Below, in pieces: positions 50,607-58,261 of a DNA stretch of 64,000 nt. The stretch is taken from NCBI GenBank assembly GCA_021734905.1, contig JAIPIB010000001.1, forward strand, positions 124,001 through 188,000, read 5' to 3'. Within the stretch, counting starts at the first letter, position 1, and each line of letters begins with the position of its first letter. The translations under genes were made by a program, and so were the position numbers. This stretch comes from Minisyncoccota bacterium. Its GTDB lineage: Bacteria > Patescibacteria > Paceibacteria > UBA9973 > UBA918. The notes below the pieces were generated by a model. It had not been told where the DNA came from and did no database searches. It worked only from the letters and a program-made list of their open reading frames with translations.

Positions 50607-52370
50607 CTATAGAATTTTTGCTTCTATTTCAGTAATAAGATGATTGCCAAGTCTGCTCAGTGACATCTCTACAGATTCTCCTTTTCGTGATTCGAGAGTA
50701 ACATTTTTCGCCTCAACTTCTTTGTCTCCGACAACAACAAAGTACGGAAGTCTGTCTTTTTTTGCGTTTCGAATTTTCTTCCCCATAGATTCGTTTGAGG
50801 TATCGAGAGAAGCACGAATTCCAATTGCTTTAAGCTCTGTGTAGATTTGTGCTGCGTACGCGTTATGTACTTCAGAAACAGGGATAATTTTGATTTGTTC
50901 TGGAGAAAGCCAGAGTGGGAAGTTGCCGCCAAAATGTTCAATAAGGAACGCTACAAACCTTTCGTGAGTAGAGAGTGGTGCGCGATGGATTACGAATACG
51001 TCGGTAGCTTTTTGACCATCGGCACCAATGTATGACAAACCAAATCGTTCTTTTGCAATGAAGTCGAGTTGGATTGTTGACATTGTTTCTTCTCGGCCAA
51101 TAATGGATTTAAATTGTACGTCAACTTTAGGGCCGTAAAATGCAGCTTCATCGTCAACTTCGATGAACTTAACTCTCATTTCAACCAGTACCTCGCGGAT
51201 AACGCTTTCAGCATGTTCCCAACTTTCAGGCTCATCAAAATATTTATCCATACGGTTTGGGTCCCATTTCGAAAGGCGGAACCAATAATCAGTGAGACCA
51301 AATGTCTTAAAATGATTCATGGTGAGCTCTAGGACAGATTTGAATTCTTCTTTTATCTGATCTTTTCTGCAGTAGATATGTGCGTCATTCATATCGAGTC
51401 CACGAACGCGAAGAAGGCCTGCGAGTGTCCCAGAACGTTCATTGCGATATACGGTACCGTACTCCGCGAGTCGAATAGGGAAGTCGCGATAACTTTTTGG
51501 CGCATGCTGAAATATTCGGTGATGATGTGGACAGTTCATTGCTCTGAGGTAATAGGTTCCATCATCCATCTCCATTGGAGGGTACATGTCTTCTTTATAG
51601 TATGGAAGGTGCCCTGACGTTAGAAAAAGTTCTTCCTTTGCAATATGTGGTGTACTTACACGCTCGTATCCAGCTTTTCGTTCTGACTCAATAGCAAAAG
51701 TTTCTATTTCAGATTTAATGATATTTCCTTTTGGCAACCACATGACGAGGCCTTTACCAACCATTTCATCTATAAAAAACAACTCCATTTCTTGACCAAT
51801 CTTTCTATGGTCACGTTTTTTTGCCTCCTCTAGTTGAGCTAGATAGGCGCCAAGCTCATCTTTTGTGTTGAATGCAAGTCCATAGATACGGGTAAGCATC
51901 GGATTTTTTTCACTCCCGCGCCAGTATGCACCAGCGAGCGAAGTGAGTCTAAATGAATCAATATCAATATCGGTTGATGGAGAGTCACAGTGACCACCAC
52001 GACAGAGATCGGTAAACTCAAAATGACCTTCACCTACGGTATAGAGAGTAATTTCTTCACCAGCTTTCTCAAGCTCATCGATGAGTTCTGTCTTGTAGAG
52101 ATTATCTTTGAAAGTTTCTCGAGCTTCATCTGCAGTTACACTTTTATGTGAAAAATTTTTCCATGAAGAAAGTGCCTTCTTCATATTTTTTTCGATATTT
52201 TTTATATCATCATCTTTTGGGGCGGGTCCACCACTAAAATCAAAATCATAGTAGAAACCATTTTCGATAGCGGGGCCAATAGTAGGAAGAGCATGAGGGA
52301 AATCTCTCCGTATTGCGAGGGCAAGGAGGTGTGCGAGAGTGTGTCTTTTGTATTCCAGATTTTTATCCAT
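50607..52370 (-). CDS. thrS: Threonyl-tRNA synthetase lacking the TGS domain
   Basis: This 587-residue class II synthetase begins directly at the editing domain: HTLAHLLALA carries the HxxxH motif and DLCRGGHCDSP the second metal-like site, so editing of Ser-tRNA(Thr) should be intact. The catalytic core shows the zinc ligand Cys in LRAMNCPHHHRIF, motif 2 RLAEYGTVYRNERSG and motif 3 VIHRAPLSTHERFVAFLIEH. The anticodon-binding domain ends the protein. The N-terminal TGS domain (about 60 residues) of E. coli ThrRS is missing. The 400-nt leader carries a T-box-like element and a long-range helix that ends 8 nt before the start codon, so expression is probably tuned to threonine charging. Confidence 0.96.
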   Translation of the reverse strand: MDKNLEYKRHTLAHLLALAIRRDFPHALPTIGPAIENGFYYDFDFSGGPAPKDDDIKNIEKNMKKALSSWKNFSHKSVTADEARETFKDNLYKTELIDELEKAGEEITLYTVGEGHFEFTDLCRGGHCDSPSTDIDIDSFRLTSLAGAYWRGSEKNPMLTRIYGLAFNTKDELGAYLAQLEEAKKRDHRKIGQEMELFFIDEMVGKGLVMWLPKGNIIKSEIETFAIESERKAGYERVSTPHIAKEELFLTSGHLPYYKEDMYPPMEMDDGTYYLRAMNCPHHHRIFQHAPKSYRDFPIRLAEYGTVYRNERSGTLAGLLRVRGLDMNDAHIYCRKDQIKEEFKSVLELTMNHFKTFGLTDYWFRLSKWDPNRMDKYFDEPESWEHAESVIREVLVEMRVKFIEVDDEAAFYGPKVDVQFKSIIGREETMSTIQLDFIAKERFGLSYIGADGQKATDVFVIHRAPLSTHERFVAFLIEHFGGNFPLWLSPEQIKIIPVSEVHNAYAAQIYTELKAIGIRASLDTSNESMGKKIRNAKKDRLPYFVVVGDKEVEAKNVTLESRKGESVEMSLSRLGNHLITEIEAKIL

Positions 52371-52378
52371 ATTACTTT

Positions 52379-52499
52379 GGGAGCTGTTCGCTGGAAAATT
52401 TCTTTGTCAAAACTTTGATTTTTTCCTTCATCATACGTAGAAGTATGTCTCAGTCACAAATCTTGTTTTTCCTCGAACTTTCCTCAGCGGACAGCTCCC
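52379..52499 (-). promoter_or_regulatory. Long-range helix in the thrS leader, next to the start codon
   Basis: On the minus strand GGGAGCTGTCCGCTG (52485-52499) pairs with CAGCGAACAGCTCCC (52379-52393), 14 of 15 positions, enclosing about 90 nt with an internal hairpin CATAC-TTCTAC-GTATG. The helix ends 8 nt before the thrS ATG and could block ribosome entry. A possible second promoter (TATATT about 52517-52522) lies just upstream. Confidence 0.6.
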
Positions 52500-52527
52500 T
52501 GGTTATTTGTACTATTAATATATAACG

Positions 52528-52724
52528 AAAAAACGTCCGAGCAAAAATACGCCTTCGTCGTTTTTTTGCCCGGACGATCTTTGCATTTCTGCAAGCCGCG
52601 GTTCCACCGAGCTTCCGGTTTATGGCCGACGCTTTATTCACAGATTAGGGAAGAGAATCTTCCGCACTATTCCAGTTAACTGGAATAGTGGTACTGGCGG
52701 TTGGTAGGCGCCACAACTTCTGTC
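52528..52724 (-). promoter_or_regulatory. T-box-like riboswitch of thrS
   Basis: On the minus strand the leader contains GGTGGAACCGCGG (52596-52608), matching the T-box core (GGUGGNACCGCG). A terminator follows, made of CGTCCGGGCAAAAA and TTTTTGCTCGGACG, then TTTTTT (52528-52576). Upstream, ACAGA near the 5' end pairs with TCTGT, enclosing stems as in a reduced Stem I. The UGGA bulge would pair with a tRNA ending UCCA; the tRNA-Thr at 34494 has discriminator U. The specifier codon is not resolved (ACC occurs twice in the 5' part). Confidence 0.62.
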
Positions 52725-52730
52725 CTATAT

Positions 52731-52758
52731 ATCCTAGCGTGTTCGTCGGTATTGTCAA
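52731..52758 (-). promoter_or_regulatory. thrS leader promoter
   Basis: On the minus strand TTGACA (52753-52758), 16 nt, TAGGAT (52731-52736), inside the last bases downstream of dnaE; the transcript would start near 52724 and run through the T-box-like region. Confidence 0.6.
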
Positions 52759-52773
52759 TGATGCCTTGGATGT

Positions 52774-55700
52774 CTATTCTGTTGTGAGTTCTTTCGGTGT
52801 TAGATCTTTTAGTCGCTCAATAACGATGGTTGGTTCCTCGTTCCTCATTGATAGTTTTCCCTGGAGTGCAACACATGATCCAGGAATAAGGAGACTTTGA
52901 TGAGCCCTATATATTTCTGGAAAAGCGACGAGTTCGATATTTTCTATTCCATCACTGAGAATAACAAATGCCATACGGTCACCTTTCTTTGTAAGAAGCT
53001 CACGTACTGTCTCAATCATTCCTGCAGTCACTACAGGAATGCCATTGCGTGTTTCTTTTTTAAGGACGCCAATACGTGGACGCTTTGCCAACTCTTCCTT
53101 GAATGCATCAAGTGGATGTCCTGAAACATACACGCCCAGAAGTTCTTTTTCCCAAAGTAACTTTTCTCCTTTTGCTGCTGGGGCCCCTGGTTCAAGTGTG
53201 AGTGTAAGGACTGATGATCCAGCAAGATTACCAAAGAGTGAGTCCTGGGCAGATTCCTTTCCGTGTAAGTGTTCTTTATGGTAGGCGAGTATTGTTTCGA
53301 GGTTGTGCATCATCGTTCCACGTTCTTCAAAGCAATCAAATGATCCAGACATGATGAGTGCTTCAAGTGATTTTTTGTTGAGGTTCTTACTGGTCACGCG
53401 AGACAAAAAATCCTGTAGTGATTGGTACGGGCCATTTTCTTTTCGCTCATCAATGATTGACTCCGCAATACCTTCACCAAAATTTTTGATGGTTGTGAGT
53501 CCGAATCTGATTTTAGCATTCACCTCATACCCCAGGGCACCCTCTCTGCCTTCGGCATTCACCTTGTCTTTTGCGGGAACGACAGAAAAAGGCCCGAAAC
53601 TTTCATTAATGTCAGGGGGAAGTACTTCGATATCCATTCGGACACACTCGTGGATAATCTCTGAGATTTTTTCTGTATCACCAGCGTCAGCAGTGAGTAC
53701 GGCTGACATATATTCAACAGGGTAGTTCGCCTTCATGTAGGCTGTCTGGTATGCGACTCGTCCATAGCTTGCTGCGTGAGCCTTGTTAAAACCATACGCG
53801 GCAAATGGCTCAATGAGTTTCCAGAGTTTGTCAGCGTGTGCTGAACTGAGTTTTCCATGCTCGGTAAATCCTTTCAGAAGTTTTTCTTTCTCAGCTTCCA
53901 TCACTGCAGGAATTTTTTTACCCATTGCTTTTCGGAGCATGTCAGCTTCAAGCCACGAGTATCCAGCAAGTTCACGAGCAATCATCATGACGTCATCTTG
54001 ATAGGTTATAACCCCGTATGATCGATCGAGAATTTTTTCAAGTCGTGGATCGATGTAGGTAATAAGTGAAGCGTTGTGTTTTCTTTCGATATATTGTGGA
54101 ATCGATTCCATAGGACCTGGGCGATATAGTGCAACCATCGCATTAATATCGTGGATGCTTGTTGGGCGAAGTTGTTTAAGAAAAGCTGTCATTCCAGTCC
54201 CATTGAGCTGGAAGAGCCCCATTGTTTCTCCTCGAGCAAGCATCTCAAAGGTCTTGATGTCATCAACGTGGATTTTTTCAATATCAACTTCAACTCCATG
54301 AATTATGCGCACACGACGCACTGCCTCTGCAAGAATAGAGAGATTTTTGATACCGAGGAAGTCAAATTTAAGAAGACCAACCCCGTCTTCACCTACGGAG
54401 TGCATTTCATATTGCGTAATAAGCTTGCCTGACTTTGGATCTGGTTGAAGTGGTACAAATTCAGTAAGTGCCTGAGGTGCAATAACGACGCCGGCAGCAT
54501 GTACACCAACGTGTCGAACACGACCTTCAATTTGTTTTGCTAGATCAATGACTTCTTTTGTGTCAGGATCTTTTTTGTAGAGTTCTTTAAGGTCAGGCTC
54601 AATCTCTAAAGCTTTTTCGATTGTCATAGGAAACCCTTGGCTTCCAATTGGGATGAGCTTGGCTATACGGTCGCCGGTTGAGTAGGGATGACCAAGTGCA
54701 CGAGCAACGTCTCTTACTGCAGCTCGTGCCATCATTGTTCCGAATGTGCCAATCTGCGCAACGTTATCTGTACCGTACATAGCTCGAGCGTAATCAATGA
54801 TTTCATCGCGACGATTGTCGGCATAATCCATGTCGATATCTGGCGCCGAAGGACGTTCTGGGTTAAGGAATCGTTCAAAGGGGAGCTTGTATTCAAGTGG
54901 GTCTACGTTCGTAATACCAAGTACGTATGTCGTGAGAGATCCTGCGACAGACCCTCGAATTGTTGTAAGGATTTTTCGCTCACGTGCTTCTCGGATGAGA
55001 TCTCCAACCACAAGAAAGTATTTTGCGTAACCTTTCATTTTAATGACCCCCAATTCATAGTCGAGACGTTCCTTTACGATTGGGTCATCAAGTGAGAGTC
55101 CTCGCCACGCAACTCCTGCATAGGCAGTATCGGTAAGTTCGGTATCAGGCTCTTTTCCACTTTTAATTTTGTAGTCAGGGAAGTACCACGTTGAGCCGAG
55201 ACTCATCTCAACGGTACATTCTGAAGCAATCTCCACAGAGTGCTTGAGGGCTTGTCTTTCGATATCAGTATGAAAAAGTTCTTTTGCTTTTTCTTGCGAT
55301 ATAAATGAAAAATTTGGAGCAAGTTCGCCTTCTGTGTCTTGTGTTTCCACAACGCCACCGCTCTGAATTTTAATCATGGTCTCGCGTGCGAGGTAGTCAC
55401 TTTGGTTGAGATAGTACACATCGTGGGCAGCAACTAGTTTTGTATTTGTTTTTATACCAAGATCAATAATATTTTTCTGAAGTTCCTCATGGTCCTTGAT
55501 TTCTGGATGGTGAGTAATTTCGAGGTAGCAATCATCTCCGAAAATACCTTTGTACCAATCGAGTGTCGCCTCAGCTTGTTCGTGTGCAGAATCTTTGAGA
55601 GCAAGGACGGGCTCGCCACTGAATGAAGGGATAATACATATGAGACTGTCATGAAGTTTTGAAATAAGGTCATGGTCAACACGCGGTCGATAGTAGAAGC

Positions 55701-56070
55701 CATGAACATACGATTCAGTTACCATCTTGATGAGGTTTTTGTACCCCTCATTATTTTTTGCAAGAAAGATTACCTGCCCGCGTGGTTTGTCGATTCCTGC
55801 ATCTTTATCAAATCGTGTGCGTGGAGCAAGGTGCGTATCAATACCGATAATTGGTTTGATATTTTCTTTCGTGCAGGCTTTGTAGAAATTAATGGCACCA
55901 TAGAGACCACCGTTGTCGGTGAGGGCAAGTGCGGGCATGTCGTACTCCTTTGCACGTTGCACGAGCTCTTTTGGTGTTGGAAGCGCGTTTAAAAGAGAAT
56001 AGTGTGAGTGCGTATGGAGGTGAATAAAATCAGCTTTGAGGGTATTTTGGGGTGCGTTCTTATTGCTCAT
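52774..56070 (-). CDS. dnaE: DNA polymerase III alpha subunit
   Basis: This 1098-residue replicative polymerase has an N-terminal PHP domain (DFIHLHTHSHYSLLNALPTP, ALALTDNGGLYGAINFY) and the polymerase core with the catalytic aspartates in PDIDMDYADNRRDEIIDYAR (near residue 410). ALYRPGPMESIPQYIERK, GYSWLEADMLRKAMGKK and FNKAHAASYGRVAYQTAYM follow, then the helix-hairpin-helix region and a C-terminal OB fold (PVVTAGMIETVRELLTKKGD). It is about 60 residues shorter than E. coli DnaE, mainly at the tau-binding end. ATG 56070 is preferred because TACAAT on the minus strand ends 9 nt before it. The frame is open further upstream, but without homology. Confidence 0.97.
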   Translation of the reverse strand: MSNKNAPQNTLKADFIHLHTHSHYSLLNALPTPKELVQRAKEYDMPALALTDNGGLYGAINFYKACTKENIKPIIGIDTHLAPRTRFDKDAGIDKPRGQVIFLAKNNEGYKNLIKMVTESYVHGFYYRPRVDHDLISKLHDSLICIIPSFSGEPVLALKDSAHEQAEATLDWYKGIFGDDCYLEITHHPEIKDHEELQKNIIDLGIKTNTKLVAAHDVYYLNQSDYLARETMIKIQSGGVVETQDTEGELAPNFSFISQEKAKELFHTDIERQALKHSVEIASECTVEMSLGSTWYFPDYKIKSGKEPDTELTDTAYAGVAWRGLSLDDPIVKERLDYELGVIKMKGYAKYFLVVGDLIREARERKILTTIRGSVAGSLTTYVLGITNVDPLEYKLPFERFLNPERPSAPDIDMDYADNRRDEIIDYARAMYGTDNVAQIGTFGTMMARAAVRDVARALGHPYSTGDRIAKLIPIGSQGFPMTIEKALEIEPDLKELYKKDPDTKEVIDLAKQIEGRVRHVGVHAAGVVIAPQALTEFVPLQPDPKSGKLITQYEMHSVGEDGVGLLKFDFLGIKNLSILAEAVRRVRIIHGVEVDIEKIHVDDIKTFEMLARGETMGLFQLNGTGMTAFLKQLRPTSIHDINAMVALYRPGPMESIPQYIERKHNASLITYIDPRLEKILDRSYGVITYQDDVMMIARELAGYSWLEADMLRKAMGKKIPAVMEAEKEKLLKGFTEHGKLSSAHADKLWKLIEPFAAYGFNKAHAASYGRVAYQTAYMKANYPVEYMSAVLTADAGDTEKISEIIHECVRMDIEVLPPDINESFGPFSVVPAKDKVNAEGREGALGYEVNAKIRFGLTTIKNFGEGIAESIIDERKENGPYQSLQDFLSRVTSKNLNKKSLEALIMSGSFDCFEERGTMMHNLETILAYHKEHLHGKESAQDSLFGNLAGSSVLTLTLEPGAPAAKGEKLLWEKELLGVYVSGHPLDAFKEELAKRPRIGVLKKETRNGIPVVTAGMIETVRELLTKKGDRMAFVILSDGIENIELVAFPEIYRAHQSLLIPGSCVALQGKLSMRNEEPTIVIERLKDLTPKELTTE

Positions 56071-56090
56071 AGTAAGCATATTGTATAGTA

Positions 56091-56162
56091 GTGAGATAGT
56101 TTGGGAAACTATCTCACGACCTTGAGCAATTTCTGCGAAAGGTGTACATCTCCTGTAAGGAG
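56091..56162 (-). repeat. Structured dispersed element, copy 2
   Basis: Read on the minus strand: hairpin CTCC-TTACA-GGAG, core TGTACACCTTTCGCAGAAA-T-TGCTCAAGG, then a perfect 12-bp hairpin GTGAGATAGTTT-CCC-AAACTATCTCAC. Copy 1 at 34681-34749 has the same order. Both outer hairpins differ in sequence but keep pairing, and the inner GCAG/CTGC becomes GCAG/TTGC (G-T). It lies just upstream of the dnaE promoter. Confidence 0.65.
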
Positions 56163-56203
56163 TGGGTGAAAAGAAAATTGTCTTAAAAAATGGCTTGTTT
56201 CTT

Positions 56204-56302
56204 ATGAAATCTAAACTAAAATACATTGTCGGAATCGATGAAGCCGGTGAGAAGCGAATACATGGAGCTTCGCAAGAGGTTGTCTGCTATTTTGAAGTAT
56301 GA
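56204..56302 (+). pseudogene. Truncated duplicate of the rnhB N-terminus
   Basis: The frame reads MKSKLKYIVGIDEAG, then EKRIHGASQEVVCYFEV and stop. The first 15 residues match the start of RNase HII at 56365 (MNKLKYIFGIDEAGRG) both in protein and DNA (GGAATCGATGAAGCCGG is identical). After the GIDEAG catalytic motif the sequence diverges into a hairpin region (AGGTTGTC ... GACAACCT, 56278-56318). It is 32 residues long and cannot be an enzyme, so it is a remnant of a duplication or recombination event. Confidence 0.8.
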
Positions 56303-56364
56303 GAAATAGCGACAACCTGAACAGCTTCTGTTAAGAAGGAGGTCCACAGAAAAATCACTGTCAT
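56303..56364 (+). other. Orphan Shine-Dalgarno before rnhB
   Basis: AAGGAGGTCC (about 56336-56345) is a perfect Shine-Dalgarno, but no start codon follows at 5-10 nt; rnhB begins 19 nt later. The same string precedes the small gene at 57058 at the proper distance, so this may be a left-over from a displaced gene. Confidence 0.45.
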
Positions 56365-56991
56365 ATGAATAAGTTAAAATATATATTTGGAATCGATGAA
56401 GCCGGCCGAGGCCCACTAGCTGGCCCCGTTGCAGTGGGGGTCGCCTGTGTTCCTGTTGATTTTGATTGGAGACTAATTCCAGGAGTTAATGACTCAAAGA
56501 AAGTTACGGAGAAAAATCGCTTCGCGATTTTTCTCCGTGCAAAGATGCTTAGGAAACAAAAAATCATTAATTTTTCAGTTTCACTTGTGGGAGCGTCAGT
56601 AATTGATCGTATTGGCATCACGCAGGCAGTCGCACTTGGTATCTCAAGGTCTCTTCACAAACTAGCTCTTGACCCCTCTACAGCAGATGTGCGACTTGAT
56701 GGGCTTCTAGAGGCTCCGCATGAATATAAACATCAAAAGACGATCATTAAGGGAGATCAAAAAGAAAAGGCGATAGGGCTTGCATCAATTGTTGCGAAAG
56801 TGACTCGCGATAGATATATGGTTCGCACAGCTTCACGTTATCCTCAATATCACTTTGGTATACATAAGGGATACGGAACACTTGTTCATCGAAATCTAAT
56901 TAAAAAAATTGGAATGTCTGCATTACATAGAAAAACCTTTTGTAGAAACCTCACTGAGAAGAAGCTTGTGAAGAAGAAGGTTTTGAGATAG
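56365..56991 (+). CDS. rnhB: Ribonuclease HII
   Basis: This 208-residue enzyme removes RNA from RNA-DNA hybrids, including misincorporated ribonucleotides. It has GIDEAGRGPLAGPVAVG with catalytic Asp11 and Glu12, GVNDSKKVTEKNR, VRLDGLLEAP with the third Asp, GDQKEKAIGLASIVAKVTRD with the fourth, and YPQYHFGIHKGYGTLVH. A perfect 14-bp palindrome lies in the coding sequence at 56507-56537, encoding EKNRFAIFLR. The C-terminal tail is very basic (KKLVKKKVLR). A truncated copy of its 5' end lies just upstream. Confidence 0.95.
   Translation: MNKLKYIFGIDEAGRGPLAGPVAVGVACVPVDFDWRLIPGVNDSKKVTEKNRFAIFLRAKMLRKQKIINFSVSLVGASVIDRIGITQAVALGISRSLHKLALDPSTADVRLDGLLEAPHEYKHQKTIIKGDQKEKAIGLASIVAKVTRDRYMVRTASRYPQYHFGIHKGYGTLVHRNLIKKIGMSALHRKTFCRNLTEKKLVKKKVLR
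56507..56537 (+). repeat. Terminator-like palindrome inside rnhB
   Basis: CGGAGAAAAATCGC-TTC-GCGATTTTTCTCCG is a perfect 14-bp stem within the reading frame, at the surface-exposed segment after DSKK. It keeps the frame. Confidence 0.9.
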
Positions 56992-57002
56992 TATCAAATT
57001 AA

Positions 57003-57027
57003 CGACATACCATTATGGTGTGTCGTG
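57003..57027 (+). repeat. Leader hairpin before the 57058 gene
   Basis: ACGACATACCATT pairs with the following ATGGTGTGTCGT (10-12 bp, nearly perfect). It lies about 25 nt before the Shine-Dalgarno of the next gene and may end rnhB transcription or control that gene. Confidence 0.5.
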
Positions 57028-57057
57028 CATCACCAACAAAAAGAAAAGGAGGTCCAA

Positions 57058-57276
57058 ATGAAAAGTTGTAAAAAGAAAGTAACGCATAGTCCCCAAAGAG
57101 GGAACAGGCAGGATATGTTGTATGTGTGGAGCGATGAAGAGGGCGGATCACATCTGTCTGATCAAAGTTACTACAATAGAAGCGACAATCCTGCGCCATC
57201 ATGTATGGCAGGAAAAGTTGTCTTGTATCAGAATCGATGCAAAGAAAAGCATTTGCTCGTGAAGGGTAAACAATAA
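57058..57276 (+). CDS. Hypothetical 72-residue basic protein
   Basis: I do not recognise this protein. ATG 57058 follows AAAAGGAGGTCCAA, an ideal Shine-Dalgarno. The product starts MKSCKKKVTHSPQRGNRQDM, has the middle part LYVWSDEEGGSHLSDQSYYN, and carries cysteines at SCMAGK and NRCKEK plus one at residue 4. It is soluble and basic. It is one of the small Shine-Dalgarno-led genes of the window and is followed by a terminator. Confidence 0.6.
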   Translation: MKSCKKKVTHSPQRGNRQDMLYVWSDEEGGSHLSDQSYYNRSDNPAPSCMAGKVVLYQNRCKEKHLLVKGKQ

Positions 57277-57303
57277 CAACAAACTCTCTTTAGAGAAAAA
57301 TGC

Positions 57304-57333
57304 AAAAGTCGAGTATTCGTACTCGGCTTTTTC
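57304..57333 (+). terminator. Rho-independent terminator
   Basis: The stem AAAAGTCGAGTA / TACTCGGCTTTT with a TTCG loop contains one T-G pair and is followed by T residues. Confidence 0.88.
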
Positions 57334-57418
57334 TATAGACAGAGTTAATTTACTATGGTACAGTATCATCTGGTTTGTTCGATTATGAAGTTAGACATTA
57401 AGACAAAAGGGAGTAGCG

Positions 57419-57796
57419 ATGGTACTTTTTAAGTGCGGAAAAGATCCTGTAGTGACGCATTGTGGGACGGCAAAACATATCCAGGAGGAGGTCGTTGCAA
57501 TGATGAGTGGTGATCTTTCCAGTGTACGGGCAGTTGTGCACTTCGCTCCTGGTCATGAAGCAGGTAGAGCTGCATTCATTATGACCTTCACAAATCCTAA
57601 GAAAACTGAAATGGAGGAAAAAACAAAAGGAACGATTCGCGGTATCGTCCAGGGCAGTGATTTCAAGGATTGGATCACTGGCGTCCTTGCCCGACGCCAT
57701 GAATGGGACAACTTCCGAATCAGGGTCCCCAGGCGGGAAAAACCGGAAGAATATGTATGGGCGATTGAGCAAAGGTCATTAGCTGCTCGTTCTTGA
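57419..57796 (+). CDS. Hypothetical 125-residue soluble protein
   Basis: I do not recognise this protein. Its own promoter (GGTACAGT about 57357-57364) and a Shine-Dalgarno (AAAGGGAG) precede ATG 57419. The protein (MVLFKCGKDPVVTHCGTAKH ...) has an alpha/beta composition, two early cysteines and a histidine (C6, H14, C15), and a basic C-terminal part (RIRVPRREKPEEYVW). There is no signal or membrane segment. A terminator follows. The codon choice is richer in G and C than in the ribosomal genes nearby, like the other Shine-Dalgarno-led hypothetical genes. Confidence 0.65.
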   Translation: MVLFKCGKDPVVTHCGTAKHIQEEVVAMMSGDLSSVRAVVHFAPGHEAGRAAFIMTFTNPKKTEMEEKTKGTIRGIVQGSDFKDWITGVLARRHEWDNFRIRVPRREKPEEYVWAIEQRSLAARS

Positions 57797-57807
57797 GTTC
57801 ATGAAGG

Positions 57808-57838
57808 AAGCCGGGTAGAAGCAATACCCGGCTTTTTT
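57808..57838 (+). terminator. Rho-independent terminator
   Basis: The stem AAGCCGGGTA / TACCCGGCTT has a 7-nt loop and a TTTT tail. Confidence 0.92.
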
Positions 57839-57859
57839 GTTGCTTTTTTTGATAGATTT

Positions 57860-57867
57860 GGTATAGT
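57860..57867 (+). promoter_or_regulatory. Extended -10 box before rpmF
   Basis: GGTATAGT ends 10 nt before ATG 57878, with no Shine-Dalgarno between; a leaderless mRNA is predicted. Confidence 0.6.
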
Positions 57868-57877
57868 GCTTGCCATT

Positions 57878-58162
57878 ATGGTTATACGAATGAGACATAC
57901 GCGGTCCCATACAGGGAACCGCCGTTCACACCACGCGCTTAAAGCGATCAATCTTTCGAAGTGTTCAAACTGTAGTGCGGCACATCGACAGCATCATATG
58001 TGTCTTTCGTGTGGATATTACAATGGCCGACAAGTCATGGACCTTACTGCAGAGAAGGCAAAGAGAGACGCACGCATTAAGGCAAAGGAAGAAAGAATCA
58101 AGAGTACCAACGAGGTTCCGTCAGAACTACCCGCTCTCGACGAAGTAAAGGAATCGAAGTAG
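57878..58162 (+). CDS. rpmF: Ribosomal protein bL32
   Basis: This 94-residue large-subunit protein starts VIRMRHTRSHTGNRRSHHAL and carries the zinc ribbon CSNC (after LSK) and CLSCGYYNGR. The standard bL32 is about 57 residues; here a charged helical tail of about 30 residues (EKAKRDARIKAKEERIKSTN ... DEVKESK) is added. ATG 57878 is chosen after the -10 box. A hairpin with the next promoter inside it follows. Confidence 0.93.
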   Translation: MVIRMRHTRSHTGNRRSHHALKAINLSKCSNCSAAHRQHHMCLSCGYYNGRQVMDLTAEKAKRDARIKAKEERIKSTNEVPSELPALDEVKESK

Positions 58163-58188
58163 GAAGTTGGTGAGTGGTCTTGCTCAAA

Positions 58189-58238
58189 ACACAAACATCC
58201 CCAGGTTGGGGATGTTTGTGTGAAAGCATCTGGTATAC
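58189..58238 (+). promoter_or_regulatory. Hairpin after rpmF followed by the nusB promoter
   Basis: The stem ACACAAACATCCCC / GGGGATGTTTGTGT (58189-58221) has a 5-nt loop without a T-run. GGTATACT (58231-58238) follows, 23 nt before the ATG of the nusB-nudix gene. Confidence 0.65.
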
Positions 58239-58261
58239 TAAAACGCAGTAGTTCATTTTTT

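Noticed and set aside
52400..52499. RNase P RNA suggested by AGGAAAGTTCGAGG in the thrS leader
   Set aside because: The enclosed region is about 90 nt, far below the 300-400 nt of RNase P RNA, and the other conserved blocks are absent.
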